DNA of 64,000 nt. It comes from Cordylochernes scorpioides. Taxonomy: Eukaryota; Arthropoda; Arachnida; Pseudoscorpiones; Chernetidae. Of this stretch, positions 44,275 to 55,871 are shown one piece after another. The DNA lies in contig CP092865.1 in NCBI GenBank assembly GCA_030710605.1, forward strand, positions 134,971,148 through 135,035,147, written 5' to 3'. Both the position numbers and the translations under genes were made by a program. A model generated the notes under the pieces. The model was not told the DNA's origin. It worked only from the letters and a program-made list of their open reading frames with translations, and ran no database searches. Numbering within the stretch: the stretch's first letter is position 1; each line of letters opens with the position of its first letter.

Positions 44275-45263
44275 CACTGGTCCGCAAATTAAAGAACAAC
44301 ATATTTTTTTCATTTATCTCAATTTTATTTAACATTTATCAATGAAATTTTTACACAAATTTATTATTCCATTATTGATTAAAATACCCGAAATCAAAGA
44401 ATTCTAACACGTATTTTATGCAAATTAGCCGATCAAGCAATGATCTTCTTGCAGTCAGTGTCTAAATATCTTGAAATTGTTGTTAATATGGGGTGTGATC
44501 GCCTTTAACTGATAGACAGGCTCTACAATCGGCGACCCATACTAAGAATTAGGGAGTTTATAAGCTCCTGTGGGAATAACGCCCACCTTTTTTTTAAAGG
44601 TGTTTTCTAGGAGGGGGTTGGAGGGATGAATCCGTGCGTCCTAGATTGTTCTATACATGCTCAATGGAATTTAGGTCTGGAGATCGAGCTGGCCATTTCA
44701 CCCAGAGCAATTGCATGGTTTTGGAGAAAAAGTGTCGACCACACCAGCCCAATGTGGACGGGCATTATCATCCATTACAAGAAGGTTTTCTACCATTTCT
44801 AATGATTGAGGCATCACATATGCTGCAAGATCTCGTTCTGATACCTTCTGTCCAGTCAGGTTCCTTGCCGAAAAATGTGGAGTGCTGTGCGGGCCCGCCC
44901 AAGAAGATCCAGCCCAGACCATAAAAACATTGGCTTCTGTAGGGATCCCTTTCAACCTATTTCGGGGATTATTTCTGGTTCCTACTCTCACTAGACAAAG
45001 ACACGACGACAATAGCTGTTTAGAGAGAATCTGGACTCATCAGTGAGACATTACATGTCTCCATTCATCTGGATTCCAAGCGACATGTTTGTCTGCGCCA
45101 AAGTCCCCTTGCTCTCTTTTGAGGTGGTGTCAACGGCACACAATTAAGGGTCGTCGAGCATAAAGGCCCTTCTTGTGAAGCCTTCTGCGTATTGTATCAT
45201 TGAAATGGGAGAAAACCTTCTCTTCTAAGAAAGATAAAGCCCGTCCACATAGGGCTGATGTGG
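44275..45263 (-). mobile_element. Tc1-like element, truncated by the gap (copy 1)
   Basis: Starts TA/CACTGGTCCGCAAATTAA and contains the minus-strand transposase end (GRTALHIF-type and ARPHWAGVVDTF). Equivalent to 53,414-54,404 and cut off by the assembly gap. Confidence 0.8.
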
Positions 45264-45363
45264 NNNNNNNNNNNNNNNNNNNNNNNNNNNNNNNNNNNNN
45301 NNNNNNNNNNNNNNNNNNNNNNNNNNNNNNNNNNNNNNNNNNNNNNNNNNNNNNNNNNNNNNN
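45264..45363. other. Scaffold gap of 100 N
   Basis: 100 N joining the two copies of the duplicated block. The left contig ends inside a Tc1-like element and the right contig starts 9 kb earlier in equivalent sequence, so the contigs overlap rather than leaving a true gap. Confidence 0.99.
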
Positions 45364-45631
45364 TCAAATATGCGAAATAAACTCTCAAAAACAAGTCGGT
45401 GAACGAGTGGGTAACATCCTCGATTCCCGACAGCCATGAACCGGGATTGAATCCCGCGTTAACATTTTGTTTAATATGCGAATAACCATCACATATTATT
45501 CATTGTTTCAATATCATAAACTAGGTTTCTCTTTTTAGCGGTACCTAATAAAGTCATTTTGGAACCGAAATAAACTCGGAGAGAAAAATGACAAAACTAT
45601 AACAAGACATAGAACAAAACACTATAAAAGA

Positions 45632-45835
45632 ATGACAATACATCCAGATGGCACAAGAACCTATAGGACATGCAACAACTGTCCTGGTGTGGAACTAACA
45701 CCTACCCACATATTCTCATGTCCAACAATGACCACAGCCTTGCAGAGAATTGACATGGAACCAGAGCAGCAGCTTTACAGACCCAAGATAGTGGATATTG
45801 CTGCTGCTGCGATAGAGATGTATGGAGACATCTGA
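45632..45835 (+). pseudogene. LINE C-terminal fragment (copy 2)
   Basis: Frame with CNNCPGVELTPTHIFSCP continuing through RIDMEPEQQLY to EMYGDI and a stop. It is the intact version of the fragment at 37,554 and shows that the 121-bp unit is the tail end of this coding region. Confidence 0.65.
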
Positions 45836-47546
45836 GGCTCTTCATTGGATACGACAACAACAGAAAATTGACATGGACCCAGAGCAGCAGTTTTACACAC
45901 CCAAGATAGTGGACATTGCGACTGCTGTGATAGAGATGTATGGAGACATCTGAGGCTCTTCATTGGACACGACAACAACAACAGAAAATTGACATGGACC
46001 CAGAGCAGCAGTTTTACACACCCAAGATAGTGGACATTTCTGCTGCTGTGATAGAGATGTATGAGGACATCTGAGGCTCTTCATTGGACACGACAACAAC
46101 AACAGAAAATTGACATGGACCCAGAGCAGCAGCTTTACACACCCAAGATAGTGGACATTTCTGCTGCTGTGATAGAGATGTATGAGGACATCTGAGGCTC
46201 TTCATTGGACACGACAACAACAACAGAAAATTGACATGGACCCAGAGCAGCAGCTTTACACACCCAAGATAGTGGACATTTCTGCTGCTGTGATAGAGAT
46301 GTATGAGGACATCTGAGGCTCTTCATTGGACACGACAACAACAACAGAAAATTGACATGGACCCAGAGCAGCAGTTTTACACACCCAAGATAGTGGACAT
46401 TTCTGCTGCTGTGATAGAGATGTATGAGGACATCTGAGCCTCTTCATTGGACACGACAACAACAACAGAAAATTGACATGGACCCAGAGCAGCAGTTTTA
46501 CACACCCAAGATAGGTGGACATTTCTGCTGCTGTGATAGAGATGTATGAGGACATCTGAGGCTCTTCATTGGAGACACGACAACAACAACAGAAAATTGA
46601 CATGGACCCAGAGCAGCAGTTTTACACACCCAAGATAGTGGACATTTCTGCTGCTGTGATAGAGATGTATGAGGACATCTGAGGCTCTTCATTGGACACG
46701 ACAACAACAACAGAAAATTGACATGGACCCAGAGCAAGCAGTTTTACACACCCAAGATAGTGGACATTTCTGCTGCTGTGATAGAGATGTATGAGGACAT
46801 CTGAGGCTCTTCATTGGACACGACAACAACAACAGAAAATTGACATGGACCCAGAGCAGCAGTTTTACACACCCAAGATAGTGGACATTTCTGCTGCTGT
46901 GATAGAGATGTATGAGGACATCTGAGGCTCTTCATTGGACACGACGACAACAACAGAAAATTGACATGGACCCAGAGCAGCAGCTTTACACACCCAAGAT
47001 GGTGGACATTGCGACTGCTGTGATAGAGATGTATGGAGGCATCGGAGGCTCTTCATTGGACACGACAACAACAGAAAATTGACATGGACCCAGAGCAGCA
47101 GCTTTACACACCCAAGATGGTGGACATTGCGACTGCTGTGATAGAGATGTATGGAGGCATCGGAGGCTCTTCATTGGACACGACAACAACAGAAATTGAC
47201 ATGGACCCAGAGCAGCAGCTTTACACACCCAAGATGGTGGACATTGCGACTGCTGTGATAGAGATGTATGGAGGCATCGGAGGCTCTTCATTGGACACGA
47301 CAACAACAGAAAATTGACATGGACCCAGAGCAGCAGTTTTACACACCCAAGATGGTGGACATTGCGACTGCTGTGATAGAGATGTATGGAGGACATCGGA
47401 GGCTCTTCATTGGACACGACAACAACAACAGAAAATTGACATGGACCCAGAGCAGCAGTTTTACACACCCAAGATGGTGGACATTGCGACTGCTGTGATA
47501 GAGATGTATGAGGCATCGGAGGCTCTTCATTGGACACGACAACAAC
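45749..47546 (+). repeat. 121-bp VNTR, about 15 units (copy 2)
   Basis: Tandem units of 119-123 bp. Two subtypes run in blocks: units ending GAGGACATCTGAGG with TTTCTGCTGCTG (46,020-46,980) and units ending GGAGGCATCGGAGG with TTGCGACTGCTG (46,990-47,520). This pattern indicates stepwise local duplication. Several units keep the LINE reading frame (YTPKMVDIATAVIEMYG). Confidence 0.95.
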
Positions 47547-47827
47547 GCGCCATCTATAAATAAGAAATACAACTCTAAAGCACGAATGTTTATTATACAA
47601 ATAACAAAGCCTTTATTTAGAGCCTCTCGCCCTATACAGGATTCGCCAGTTCACAAGGGATGGGGAGAACACTGTGTGGCCTTTTCCGGGATATAATCCT
47701 GTGGAATCCAAATATCGCCACCGCTATATACATATGCTTTGATATTTCATTAATTAGTGCCGGAAATGAAGAACAAAGTTGCCCCGTTTTATCATTTAGT
47801 TTTCGTCTTTCCTCAGACAGAGCAGCA

Positions 47828-48312
47828 CAATCAAATAAGTTTATTATACAAATAAAACAAACTTTCTATACCGCGATGAAAACTAGTGGAAGGGCTTGGC
47901 TCATCAGTGGTAAACCCTCCCATCGGTTTCGCCAATTTAATCCTAAATACCGCCATTTAGATATCTAATTCTGTATCGAATGATTCTGATTATATCCCAT
48001 GACGTATGCACAAAGGAACGTGTGGCCATTGGACATACGTCGGGCCAGGAGCTGTTGTTGGGTGCTGTGCTGCCTGGAGTATAGACTCCATCTATTATTT
48101 CTTCCTTTGGTGAATCTGTATAAGAACAATGGTCTTATTAAAGCTTTGTGTGGTGTGATTCTGATTATATATGCGACAATGAAGGTTGGAATCTTAGCTT
48201 ATAGATACAGGCTTTTAGGACTGTAGAAATTACGTATAATAATTTGTATCTAGCACTCTATTTTTTCATCGCAGTAAGGACAGTAGAAGTTTGCTTTACT
48301 CGTAAAAGAAAC
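47828..48312. mobile_element. F1 foldback element with SINE-like insertion (copy 2)
   Basis: As 38,345-38,845. The inserted segment is about 47,996-48,152, with the left duplication slightly changed (AATGATTCTGATTATAT). Confidence 0.6.
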
Positions 48313-48486
48313 ATTGGAACTTAATAGTTGTATTTCTCACATATATAGGAATGGGGGGAGTTAGGTTTACTGTAGAGCTGGTGTAGGAATCACTAGACCA
48401 CCAGGGAGCAAACAGTTAGTTGTCAATGTGTCCAGTTAGTGATGCTGGCAAGAGAGAGAGGTTAGAGAGAGCCTCATAATATAATA

Positions 48487-48720
48487 TATTATAATAAGCC
48501 TCAAATCTGTCTACCGAATCCAAGAACAAGCACCATGGAGAGATGAATATAGGCCCATATGGCCTCAAAACTTAGAGACTGTGACGAACTGCCCGCACAC
48601 AGAACTTACGTCCATCCATGTTTTTTCTACTCAGCAATGACGGCAGTATGGCGAAAGATAGACATCGATCCTGAAAAATAGATCTTTACATAACTAGTGG
48701 CCAATAAAGCAAAATCAGTT
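48487..48720 (+). pseudogene. Second LINE C-terminal fragment (copy 2)
   Basis: Contains NCPHTELTSIHVFS and then RKIDIDPEK before stops: the same CxxC...HxxxC type of tail as at 45,632 but from another subfamily. Confidence 0.5.
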
Positions 48721-49010
48721 CAGAGAGTATTTAGCTATATATGAAGTATCATTGGGGACCTAACGTAAAAACTAATAAAAGTAATATATTTTTTGGAGTT
48801 ATACAACAATGAACGTTCGGTTATCAGGATCCGGATGAAGCCGGATCATCCGTATAGTCACTTGATATTGTAGATAGGTATAATCTTACACCCACACACT
48901 ATTACACAATAGTTCTTCCTCCTCAACTACCACTACCCGTTCTTGAATGATTTAGTTAACAAGGAAAGTCCACAAACGAGGTAGTATATCTTCCATTTCC
49001 TAATTCTTAC

Positions 49011-49631
49011 CTTTAGCATCACAGCGATAGAATCTTTGTCATCAACGAAATTGCTGATAAAGTTGACATTGACGATTAGGTCGGCTTCGTGAATGACCTG
49101 TTTGACTTCCTCGTTGAATGGTATCTCGGTAAACTTGGAGATGAACCTGCCGCGGAAGGAGCCCTTCAAGGCGGTGTAGCGACTGGCCAACACCGCACAG
49201 ATCCTGTCCCACGTGCTCTGCCAGTCCAGGCATGGGTTGAGGGAAGAGAAGTCCAACGAGATGTCTTTAGGATTCCCCAAAGATTGTAAAATGCCGATGA
49301 GGTCACCACCAGGTCCAGTACTGAAAGAACAAACCTTGAGAGTTTTCTGGAGTTTGATTTTCCCCATCCATTGGCTGAAAAGCTCGGCATTGTTCTCCTG
49401 TACGAAGTCCAGTAGTCGGCGGGTGACACAGGCCTGTCCCACGCTGTTGAGCAGGAGTTGAGCGCAGCGGTCCTCGGGCAGCGCGCAGTCTGTGATGTCC
49501 TCGTTGTTCTCCATCTGGCTCAGGTGGCGGGAGATCGCGAACTGGATGCGCTTTGTCCCAATACGGAACGGCCCGCAGTTTTCGCGCTCCTTCTGGAAGA
49601 TCTCATCGAAGAGCTGGAATATGTCGACCAT
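49011..49631 (-). CDS. Exon 1 of methyltransferase-like gene
   Basis: 207 codons from ATG at 49,629-49,631 (context AGCATGG, favourable) to AAG at 49,011, followed by donor GTAAGA (49,005-49,010), phase 0. Residues 101-113, CSFSTGPGGDLIG, resemble the glycine-rich SAM-binding motif I of class I methyltransferases; DLIVNVNFISNF (184-195) resembles a later core strand. The N-terminal 90 residues look helical. The protein continues in the exon at 34,005-34,394. Substrate and name are unknown to me; I believe related uncharacterised proteins are widespread in animals. The exon is GC-rich against AT-rich flanks. The motif has STGPGG where GGGPG is more usual, so binding is plausible but not certain. 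Confidence 0.7.
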
Positions 49632-50058
49632 GCTTCATGCCGCCCAGCAGCATTTAAACACCCGGGGTAGACGACCTCCATGGAATTTTACTGCGACATC
49701 TTGGCTGGCTTTGTTTACGCTCATTTTAGTTCAAACGTAAGCCTGAAGCGCGCTGAACGCGGCGGAATACGGCACGGTTTTGAAAACCACGCTCGTTTAA
49801 CTTGGCGAGGTTAATGTGCTTTTACCAAATGTACATTATCTGTGTGTGCAAACCTCTACACACTATCTTAATAAATGGACAACAACATTTAAAAGTATTT
49901 TAAGGACATTTTATTCTCTATTGACTTGTCTCTGAGTCCAAGAAGGGGGAAATAAATGGAGTAAACCATTTATAAATTCAATTGCCATCTATCGTTAAAA
50001 TTTGTATCAAATAAATTTACTGACATTGTGTTTCTTTTCAATAATATCATCAAAAATG

Positions 50059-50233
50059 ATCTCTACAAAACTTACTGCAATGAAATAAGTTATTGAATGA
50101 GAGGGTTTGGTTCATTAGTAGGGAACCCTCTCAGCAATTAATTTGGCGAGATCGCCGAGAGGGTTCACTACTGTGAGCCAAGCCCTCTCCTTCAATAACT
50201 TATTTCATTGCAGTAAGGTCTGTAGAGAAATAA
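50059..50233. mobile_element. Short F1-type foldback (copy 2)
   Basis: Equivalent to 40,936-41,111. The left arm is more complete here (GGGAACCCTCTCAGCAATTA), while the right core is damaged (GAGATCG, CTGTGAG). Confidence 0.65.
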
Positions 50234-50461
50234 TTTTAAATTACTTGGTAATCAGCTTTAAACAGTCCTGTAGGAAAGTCCTAACATCCACTTTCTCTGT
50301 TCGTGTTTTCTAGTCATCTTCCTTTTTTCATTTTTAACTATGTTATCAACTTTTCTAATGAACTATAGAACTGATATAGTAGAGTGAACAAAGAGCTCTA
50401 ATCAATCAACGAGAGAATTAGATAAACGCTTGTAAATATGTATATGGCTTTATAAATATAT

Positions 50462-50670
50462 GTATTTCTACTGTTCTTAAAGCTTATGTCCATAGATCAA
50501 ATAAAATACCTTTTCCAAGAGTTTAGCATCAGTATCGGTATAAAAGGAAAACGGCCAAATACAATATTACAGCGGTATGGTAGATTAAACTGGCGAAACC
50601 GCTGGCAGGGTTCACCACTGATGAGCCAGGCCCTCCCAATATCTTATCATTGCAGTAAGGACAGTAGAAA
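50462..50670 (-). mobile_element. F1-type element, second subfamily (copy 2)
   Basis: Equivalent to 41,345-41,570, with CTGGC (50,590) pairing GCCAG (50,624), and CCCTCCC restored where copy 1 has CACTCCC. Confidence 0.65.
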
Positions 50671-50802
50671 TTGTTTTAATCCGGAAAGAATCATACGCCT
50701 CAAATATTGTTTAAATTTCTTATAACATTATAGATATGTATGAGATCATGACATCTGCGAATTATATATATATTGATGGAAATTTTGCCGGGAGGATATT
50801 GA

Positions 50803-51044
50803 TCTAAAGAGACAAAGGTCGCCTCTCCCGTCAAAATAGACGTCAGAACTAGACGCCATCTATTGACCGTCGCCGCAAACTAGCGGCCTCGGGTCGGTGA
50901 CGGTCGGGACGCTTTTCAGTTTGCCAAATCTGGTGTTGTGGCTTTGTCACCGACCCGAGGCCGTTAGTTTGCGGCGACAGTCAATAGATGGCGTCTAGTT
51001 CTGACGTCTATTTTGACGGGAGAGGCGACCTTTGTCTCTTTAGA
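50803..51044. mobile_element. Near-perfect hairpin element (copy 2)
   Basis: Equivalent to 41,689-41,932, with a handful of substitutions (for example GACAGTCAATAG for GACGGTCAATAG). Confidence 0.8.
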
Positions 51045-51089
51045 TATATATATATATATATAGAAAAATAAAGTTCTAATTTTAAACTA

Positions 51090-51238
51090 CAGTAGAACTT
51101 GGATAACGTCTTTAATTCCAATATTTATCTTGGTCCCTAGAACTTTCTATAAATAGAATTACCATTTTTAATCCGAATTTTTGGATAATTCGATTTTTTT
51201 TTGGCCCCTTTGGGCTTCGAATTATCCAAGGTCGACTG
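51090..51238. mobile_element. Tigger/pogo-like MITE (copy 2)
   Basis: Equivalent to 41,971-42,124. Ends CAGTAGAACTTGGATAA and TTATCCAAGGTCGACTG. Confidence 0.6.
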
Positions 51239-51409
51239 AATACATATCAATAAGTTATATATGTAAATATAAAAACAAAATATTGGTATGAAAGCTTCCT
51301 ACCGTTGAGCGAGTTGTGTGGTAGTTTGAGTTGGGATTGTGGTGAATGATACCTCAATTGGAGCAGTTGCGGTTTTTAAAATTTTATTTTTATTATTTCA
51401 CGGGTAATA

Positions 51410-51600
51410 TTAAACTAGGCCATGAAGGTTGAAAGCAATAATTTTTTCTACTATAGTTTTAGGGTTCTTGTATAGGTCTTCCTTCTTAGCTCCAATACAG
51501 TCCAGGATATGTGCTGGAGTTGCAGTGGAGTTGGAGCATTTTGAGCAGACAGGAAAAACTTTTTCTCCATCAAGTTGCGGTTGTGGTATTTGGAAGTTAG
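51410..51600 (-). pseudogene. LINE C-terminal fragment with zinc-like tail
   Basis: Minus-strand frame with CSKCSNSTATPAHILDCIGA then KKEDLY and ending FNLHGLV at a stop: C-x2-C-x8-H-x3-C. Such tails close ORF2 of several arthropod LINEs. Only the last about 60 codons remain and nothing upstream extends the reading frame reliably. Confidence 0.6.
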
Positions 51601-51689
51601 GGTTGTGGTAGCTTTGGTGATGGGAGTTGATAAAGAAGCATTGGTAGTGGAGAAAACCCGCATACATTCTGCTATACAAAATTATTTTA

Positions 51690-53413
51690 TGTAATTAGAC
51701 CTTCCATCAATAGACTTGAGTCGGTGACACCTCTCTAGTGTCGCGACACCAACGATCTAGCAGACTTGGGGGACTTGGCAGTACAACGGGGCCAGCACAG
51801 TCATATCTTGTTTTCAACCACCGACTTCCTTCTTCGTCTTTGGATTGGCGACTTATGACTTTTTAAAGCTTTTTTTTTTCTTGTTTATTGTGTCTTTAAA
51901 ATACCACTTAGAAGTTTTTTCTCATTTACTTTGTCTCCTATACTATCGAATAAATATGCTGGTCACTCGAGCTATATACAAAGCGCTACGGAGAGAGCTG
52001 AAGAATGTAAGAAGTGATCGGAATGTCAGAAGAATTTGGCGCAAAAACGGAGGACGGCCGCCATAGCGTTCTGGAATTGAAGGGCATAGAAGGGAAGAAG
52101 GGGATGTCAGCTCAGTCGAATCAATCATTGATGGACAGTCCCGCCAAGGTTCTCACTCACAGACGTGCCAAGTCATCATTGAATACCACGCGTTCCTCCG
52201 CTCTCTAGAAGAAAGGATTGTCCTACGAAGAAGCTGAGCTTCTTCGACCTCTTCAAACGGAAGAAAACTTGAATTAGAGCTGAAGATCCTGAAAACAAAG
52301 ACGCACGTGAAGGAGTTGAAGGTGATGCAGGAGAAAGAAGAATCCGATTAACAGTGTTAACAACTTTCGGATGAAGAGGACAACTGGGACCGGGGGCAGC
52401 TCCTAAGGCCAGTCCCCTGATTGCAGAGGGACCGGGAACGTCTAAACTCTCCGCCACGTCGGGATTAGCCTAGCCAAGTCGTAGCCAAGACTTTGACATG
52501 TCTAAAGGATTCTTCGACTCTTCAAACAACCATTGCCAAAACGTTTTTATATAATTAATATTGATCAACACTCGAATCCGTTAGTCCAATCCATTTGGCA
52601 ACAAAACAGAGATTCACAAATTCCAACCAATAACAGCCATTGACGTGAACGTTCTTTGCGAATCTGTCCAGGCACGTACCTCGGCAAAAATCTGACAGTA
52701 TTTGCAGGAAATCCGATGAACTCTATTCAAAAGCCATTAATTCGAAACAGGAATCCCCTTCCAGAAATGTCTTGACTAGATAGGTTTATCAGCGGAACTG
52801 CGAGATGTATGCAGCGGCTCTTGTGATATTTCTAACTATATAACGCAGATTCAATGTTTGGAACAGAGAGCTACAGACATTCTCCAAACACTTACTGAGA
52901 TCGCTACGAAAATGCCTTTCCCAAATGGAGGAAACCTCTTCTTCATTCTGTGGGAGTGGAATTTAGTATAGTTCCATTACAATCTAGTTACTACTATAAG
53001 GAACCTCAGGGTAACCAACAACACACAGCTATTATAAAAAGTGGCTGCTAAGTTCCCAGATAACCTGAATTTATTGTGGAGCGAAGAAACGTTCAGAACT
53101 GGGACTCGGAGATTTCTGCATCTGGACAGACATCAATGCTAATGTAGCTAGCGTACTCACACTTCCTGCCTTCGCCCTAATAAGGAAGGGAGACAGAAAC
53201 CTAGAGCAGTGGATACTGACGGAAAGGTCATCAAAGAAAATGGTAATCAGCTAAATGGTAGCTTAAGCCTGAAAGATGGACCCCAGCACCTGAGAATGTC
53301 ATGCATGCAAGAACGTTGATTACGACAGACACATGGAGACTTCCTCCTTTGTCTTTGGACTGGTGGAATTTTGCTTCTTTAGCTCTACAAGAAAATAAGA
53401 ACAAATCCAAATA
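51690..53413. other. Decayed coding-like region (copy 2)
   Basis: Equivalent to 42,560-44,270; see there. Slightly different indels, none restoring a long frame. Confidence 0.3.
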
Positions 53414-53599
53414 CACTGGTCCGCAAAATTAAAGGAACAACATATTTTTTTCATTTATCTCAAATTTTATTTAACATTTATCAATGAAATTTTTTACACA
53501 AATTTATTATTCCATTATTGATTAGAATACCCGAAATCAAAGAATTCTAACACGTATTTTATGCAAATTAGCCGATCAAGCAATGATCTTCTTGCAGTC

Positions 53600-54354
53600 A
53601 GTGTCTAAATATCTTGGAAATTGTTGTTAATATGGGGTGTGATCGCCTTTAACTGATAGACAGGCTCTACATCGGCGACCCATACTAAGAATTAGGGAGT
53701 TTATAAGCTCCTGTGGAATTAACGCCCACTCTTTTTTTAAAGTGTGTTTCTAGGAGGGGGTTGGAGGGATGAGATCCGTCGTCCTAGATTGTTCTATACA
53801 TGCTCAATGGAATTTAGGTCTGGAGATCGAGCTGGCCAATTCACCCGAGCAATTGCATGGTTTTGGAGAAAAGTGTCGACCACACCAGCCCTATGTGGAC
53901 GGGCATTATCATCCATTACAAGAAGGTTTTCTACCATTTCTAATGATTGAGGCATCACATATGCTGCCAAGATCTCGTTCTGATACCTCTGTCCAGTCAG
54001 GGTTCCTTGCCGAAAAATGTGGAGTGCTGTGCGGCCGCCCAAGAAGATTCCAGCCCAGACCATAAAACATTGGCTTCTGTAGGGATCCCTTTCAACCATA
54101 TTTCGGGGATTATTTCTGGTTCCTACCTCTCTCTAGACAAAGACACGACGACAATAGCTGTTTAGAGAGAATCTGGACTCATCAGTGAACATTACATGTC
54201 TCCATTCATCTGGATTCCAAGCGACATGTTGTCTGCGCCAAAGTCCCCTTGCTCTCTTTTGAGGTGGTGTCAACGGCACACAAATTATGGGTCGTCGAGC
54301 ATAAAGGCCCTTCTTGTGAAGCCTTCTGCGTATTGTATCAGTTGAAATGGGAGA
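53600..54354 (-). pseudogene. Tc1-like transposase fragment
   Basis: Minus strand: TIRRRLHKKGLYARRP and then HVMFTDESRFSL (first catalytic Asp, DES) near 54,200; MVWAGI and GGRTALHIF near 54,050; VMDDNARPHRAGVVDTF (second Asp) near 53,900; WPARSPDLNSIEHV (Glu of DD34E) near 53,800. The N-terminal paired-type DNA-binding domain is absent and there are frame breaks, so it is inactive. Confidence 0.8.
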
Positions 54355-54616
54355 AAACCTTCTTCTAATGGATGATAATGCCCGTCCACATAGGGCTGAT
54401 GTGGTCGACACTTTTCTCCAAAACCATGCAATTGCTTGGGTGAATTGGCCAGCTCGATCTCCAGACCTAAATCCCATTGAGCATGTATGGGACAACCTAG
54501 GATGGCGGATCTCATCCCTCCAACCCCCTCCTAGAAACAATCATGAGCTAGAAACACACTTTAAAAAAAGAGTGGACGTTGATTCCACAGGAGCTTATAA
54601 ACTCCCTAATTCTTAG
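54347..54616 (+). pseudogene. Inverted second copy of Tc1 transposase 3' half
   Basis: Plus strand: LLMDDNARPHRADVVDTF and then WPARSPDLNPIEHVWDNLGW, continuing to the normal C-terminus and a stop. It is colinear with the inverted complement of 53,680-53,950 and better preserved there, keeping NPIE. Confidence 0.8.
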
Positions 54617-55020
54617 TATGGGTCGCCGATGTAGAGCCTGTCTATCAATTAAAGGCGATCACACCCCATATTAACAACAATTTCCAAGATATTTATACAC
54701 TGACTGCAAGAAGATCATTGCTTGACCGGCTAATTTGCATAAAATACATGTTTGAATTCTTTGATTTCGGGTATTCTAATCAATAATGGATTAATAAATT
54801 TGTGTATAAAATTTCATTGATAAATGTTCAATAAAATTTGAGATAAATGAAAAAAAATGTTGTTCCTTTAATTTTGCGGACCAGTGTAAATTAATAGTGT
54901 GTGACGTTTCGGTAACAGCGTTGTAACCACCATCAGACAAAAGAATAAAATCTGTTACTGAAATGTCACACACTACTAATTTATTTGGATTAGGTCTTAT
55001 TTTCTTGTAGTTATAATTTA

Positions 55021-55433
55021 CTAGCCGAATGACCCGGGCAACGCCCGTGTTTTACCCGATTGAATGTTTTTATTCAAATACTATTTGTTACAATTATAAA
55101 TTGGCGGCTTAAATAAATGCATATATTAGTTAATATCTATAGCCTATGTGCTTTATCTGTCTATGTACTGTTGGCTTCCGTAGGCGTCTCTTACTGGGAA
55201 AAAAAAAAGAGAGGATTCCATTTAGTTATTAACTAATATATGCATTTATTTAAGGAGCGACCCGCTCCAACACAATAGTTACAAAAACAACAAAGCGAGT
55301 GGGGGGGGGCATGATGGGGGGGGGGCAAAGGTGGCGTGATCGTAGCCGACCAATAGGAGAGCGCCATTCCAAAAAAAAAGTAAACGGTGACAGAGATGAA
55401 AAAGAATTGATGACGCTTGTAACTGTATATAGA
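55021..55433 (-). mobile_element. Non-autonomous Helitron-like element
   Basis: Minus strand: starts TCTATATACAGTTACAAGCG (55,433), ends with the hairpin CGGGCGTTGCCCGGG and CTAG (55,021-55,024). 413 bp. Contains poly-G runs at 55,303-55,325. No coding. Confidence 0.7.
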
Positions 55434-55434
55434 G

Positions 55435-55871
55435 CTAGATGGGTGACCCGGGCTTCCCCCCGGTATTGACCCGTGTGCATATCTACCCGAGTGATATATA
55501 TTTAGATATGATATTTTAAAAATAATTGTTTGTTATTAGCATTATCTATTTGTTTGCATCAGCATAATGTATGTATACATAAAGTATGTGTATATATACA
55601 CCTTAATAGTACAAAAGCTACATACCTATACTTTCGATATTTGCAGACCTATAATGAGGTATTGTTAACAATAGATTATTTAAGGAGCGACCCGCTCCAA
55701 CACAATAGTTACAAAAACAACAAAGCGAGTGGGGGGGGCATGATGAGGGGGGGGGGGGCAAAGGTGGCGTGATCATAGCCAACCAATAGGAGAGCGCCAT
55801 TCCAAAAAAAAAAAAAAGCAAACGGTGACAGAGATGAAAAAGAATTGATGACGCTCGTAACTGTATATAGA
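55435..55871 (-). mobile_element. Second Helitron-like element, head to tail
   Basis: Same 5' end (TCTATATACAGTTACGAGCG at 55,871) but a different 3' hairpin subfamily, GACCCGGGCTTCCCCCCGG near CTAG (55,435-55,438). One base separates it from its neighbour. Its 5' 190 bp are almost identical to those of the first element. Confidence 0.65.

Larger units (their letters stand above)
37341..45263. repeat. Duplicated block, copy 1 (left contig end)
   Basis: Colinear with 45,364-54,404 over its whole length at high identity. It starts TCAAATATGCGAAATAAACT and ends GGGCTGATGTGG at the N gap. Copy 2 begins with the same words directly after the gap. The duplication boundaries coincide with the contig ends, as expected for two haplotypes scaffolded in series. 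Main differences are the Helitron-like insertion (present here), the VNTR (3 units here) and single-base indels. Confidence 0.9.
45364..54404. repeat. Duplicated block, copy 2 (right contig start)
   Basis: Equivalent to 37,341-45,263. About 1.1 kb longer: the VNTR adds about 1.45 kb and absence of the Helitron-like insertion removes 0.38 kb. It continues past the duplicated part at 54,405 into unique sequence. Confidence 0.9.
53414..54886 (-). mobile_element. Tc1-like transposon with snap-back duplication
   Basis: 1,473 bp between TA sites; inverted ends CACTGGTCCGCAAAATTAAA on both sides. The left two thirds are a minus-strand Tc1-like transposase element. From about 54,355 the right third is an inverted copy of the left third, so the 3' half of the transposase occurs twice, on opposite strands, and the true 5' end of the element is missing. 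The outer ends still look like substrates for a transposase in trans. Confidence 0.8.

Noticed and set aside
45749-47546. CRISPR-like regular array, and many overlapping 60-200-codon minus-strand frames
   Set aside because: Period 121 bp with no unique spacers: a minisatellite. The frames are shadows of repeat length changes, and the genome is eukaryotic.
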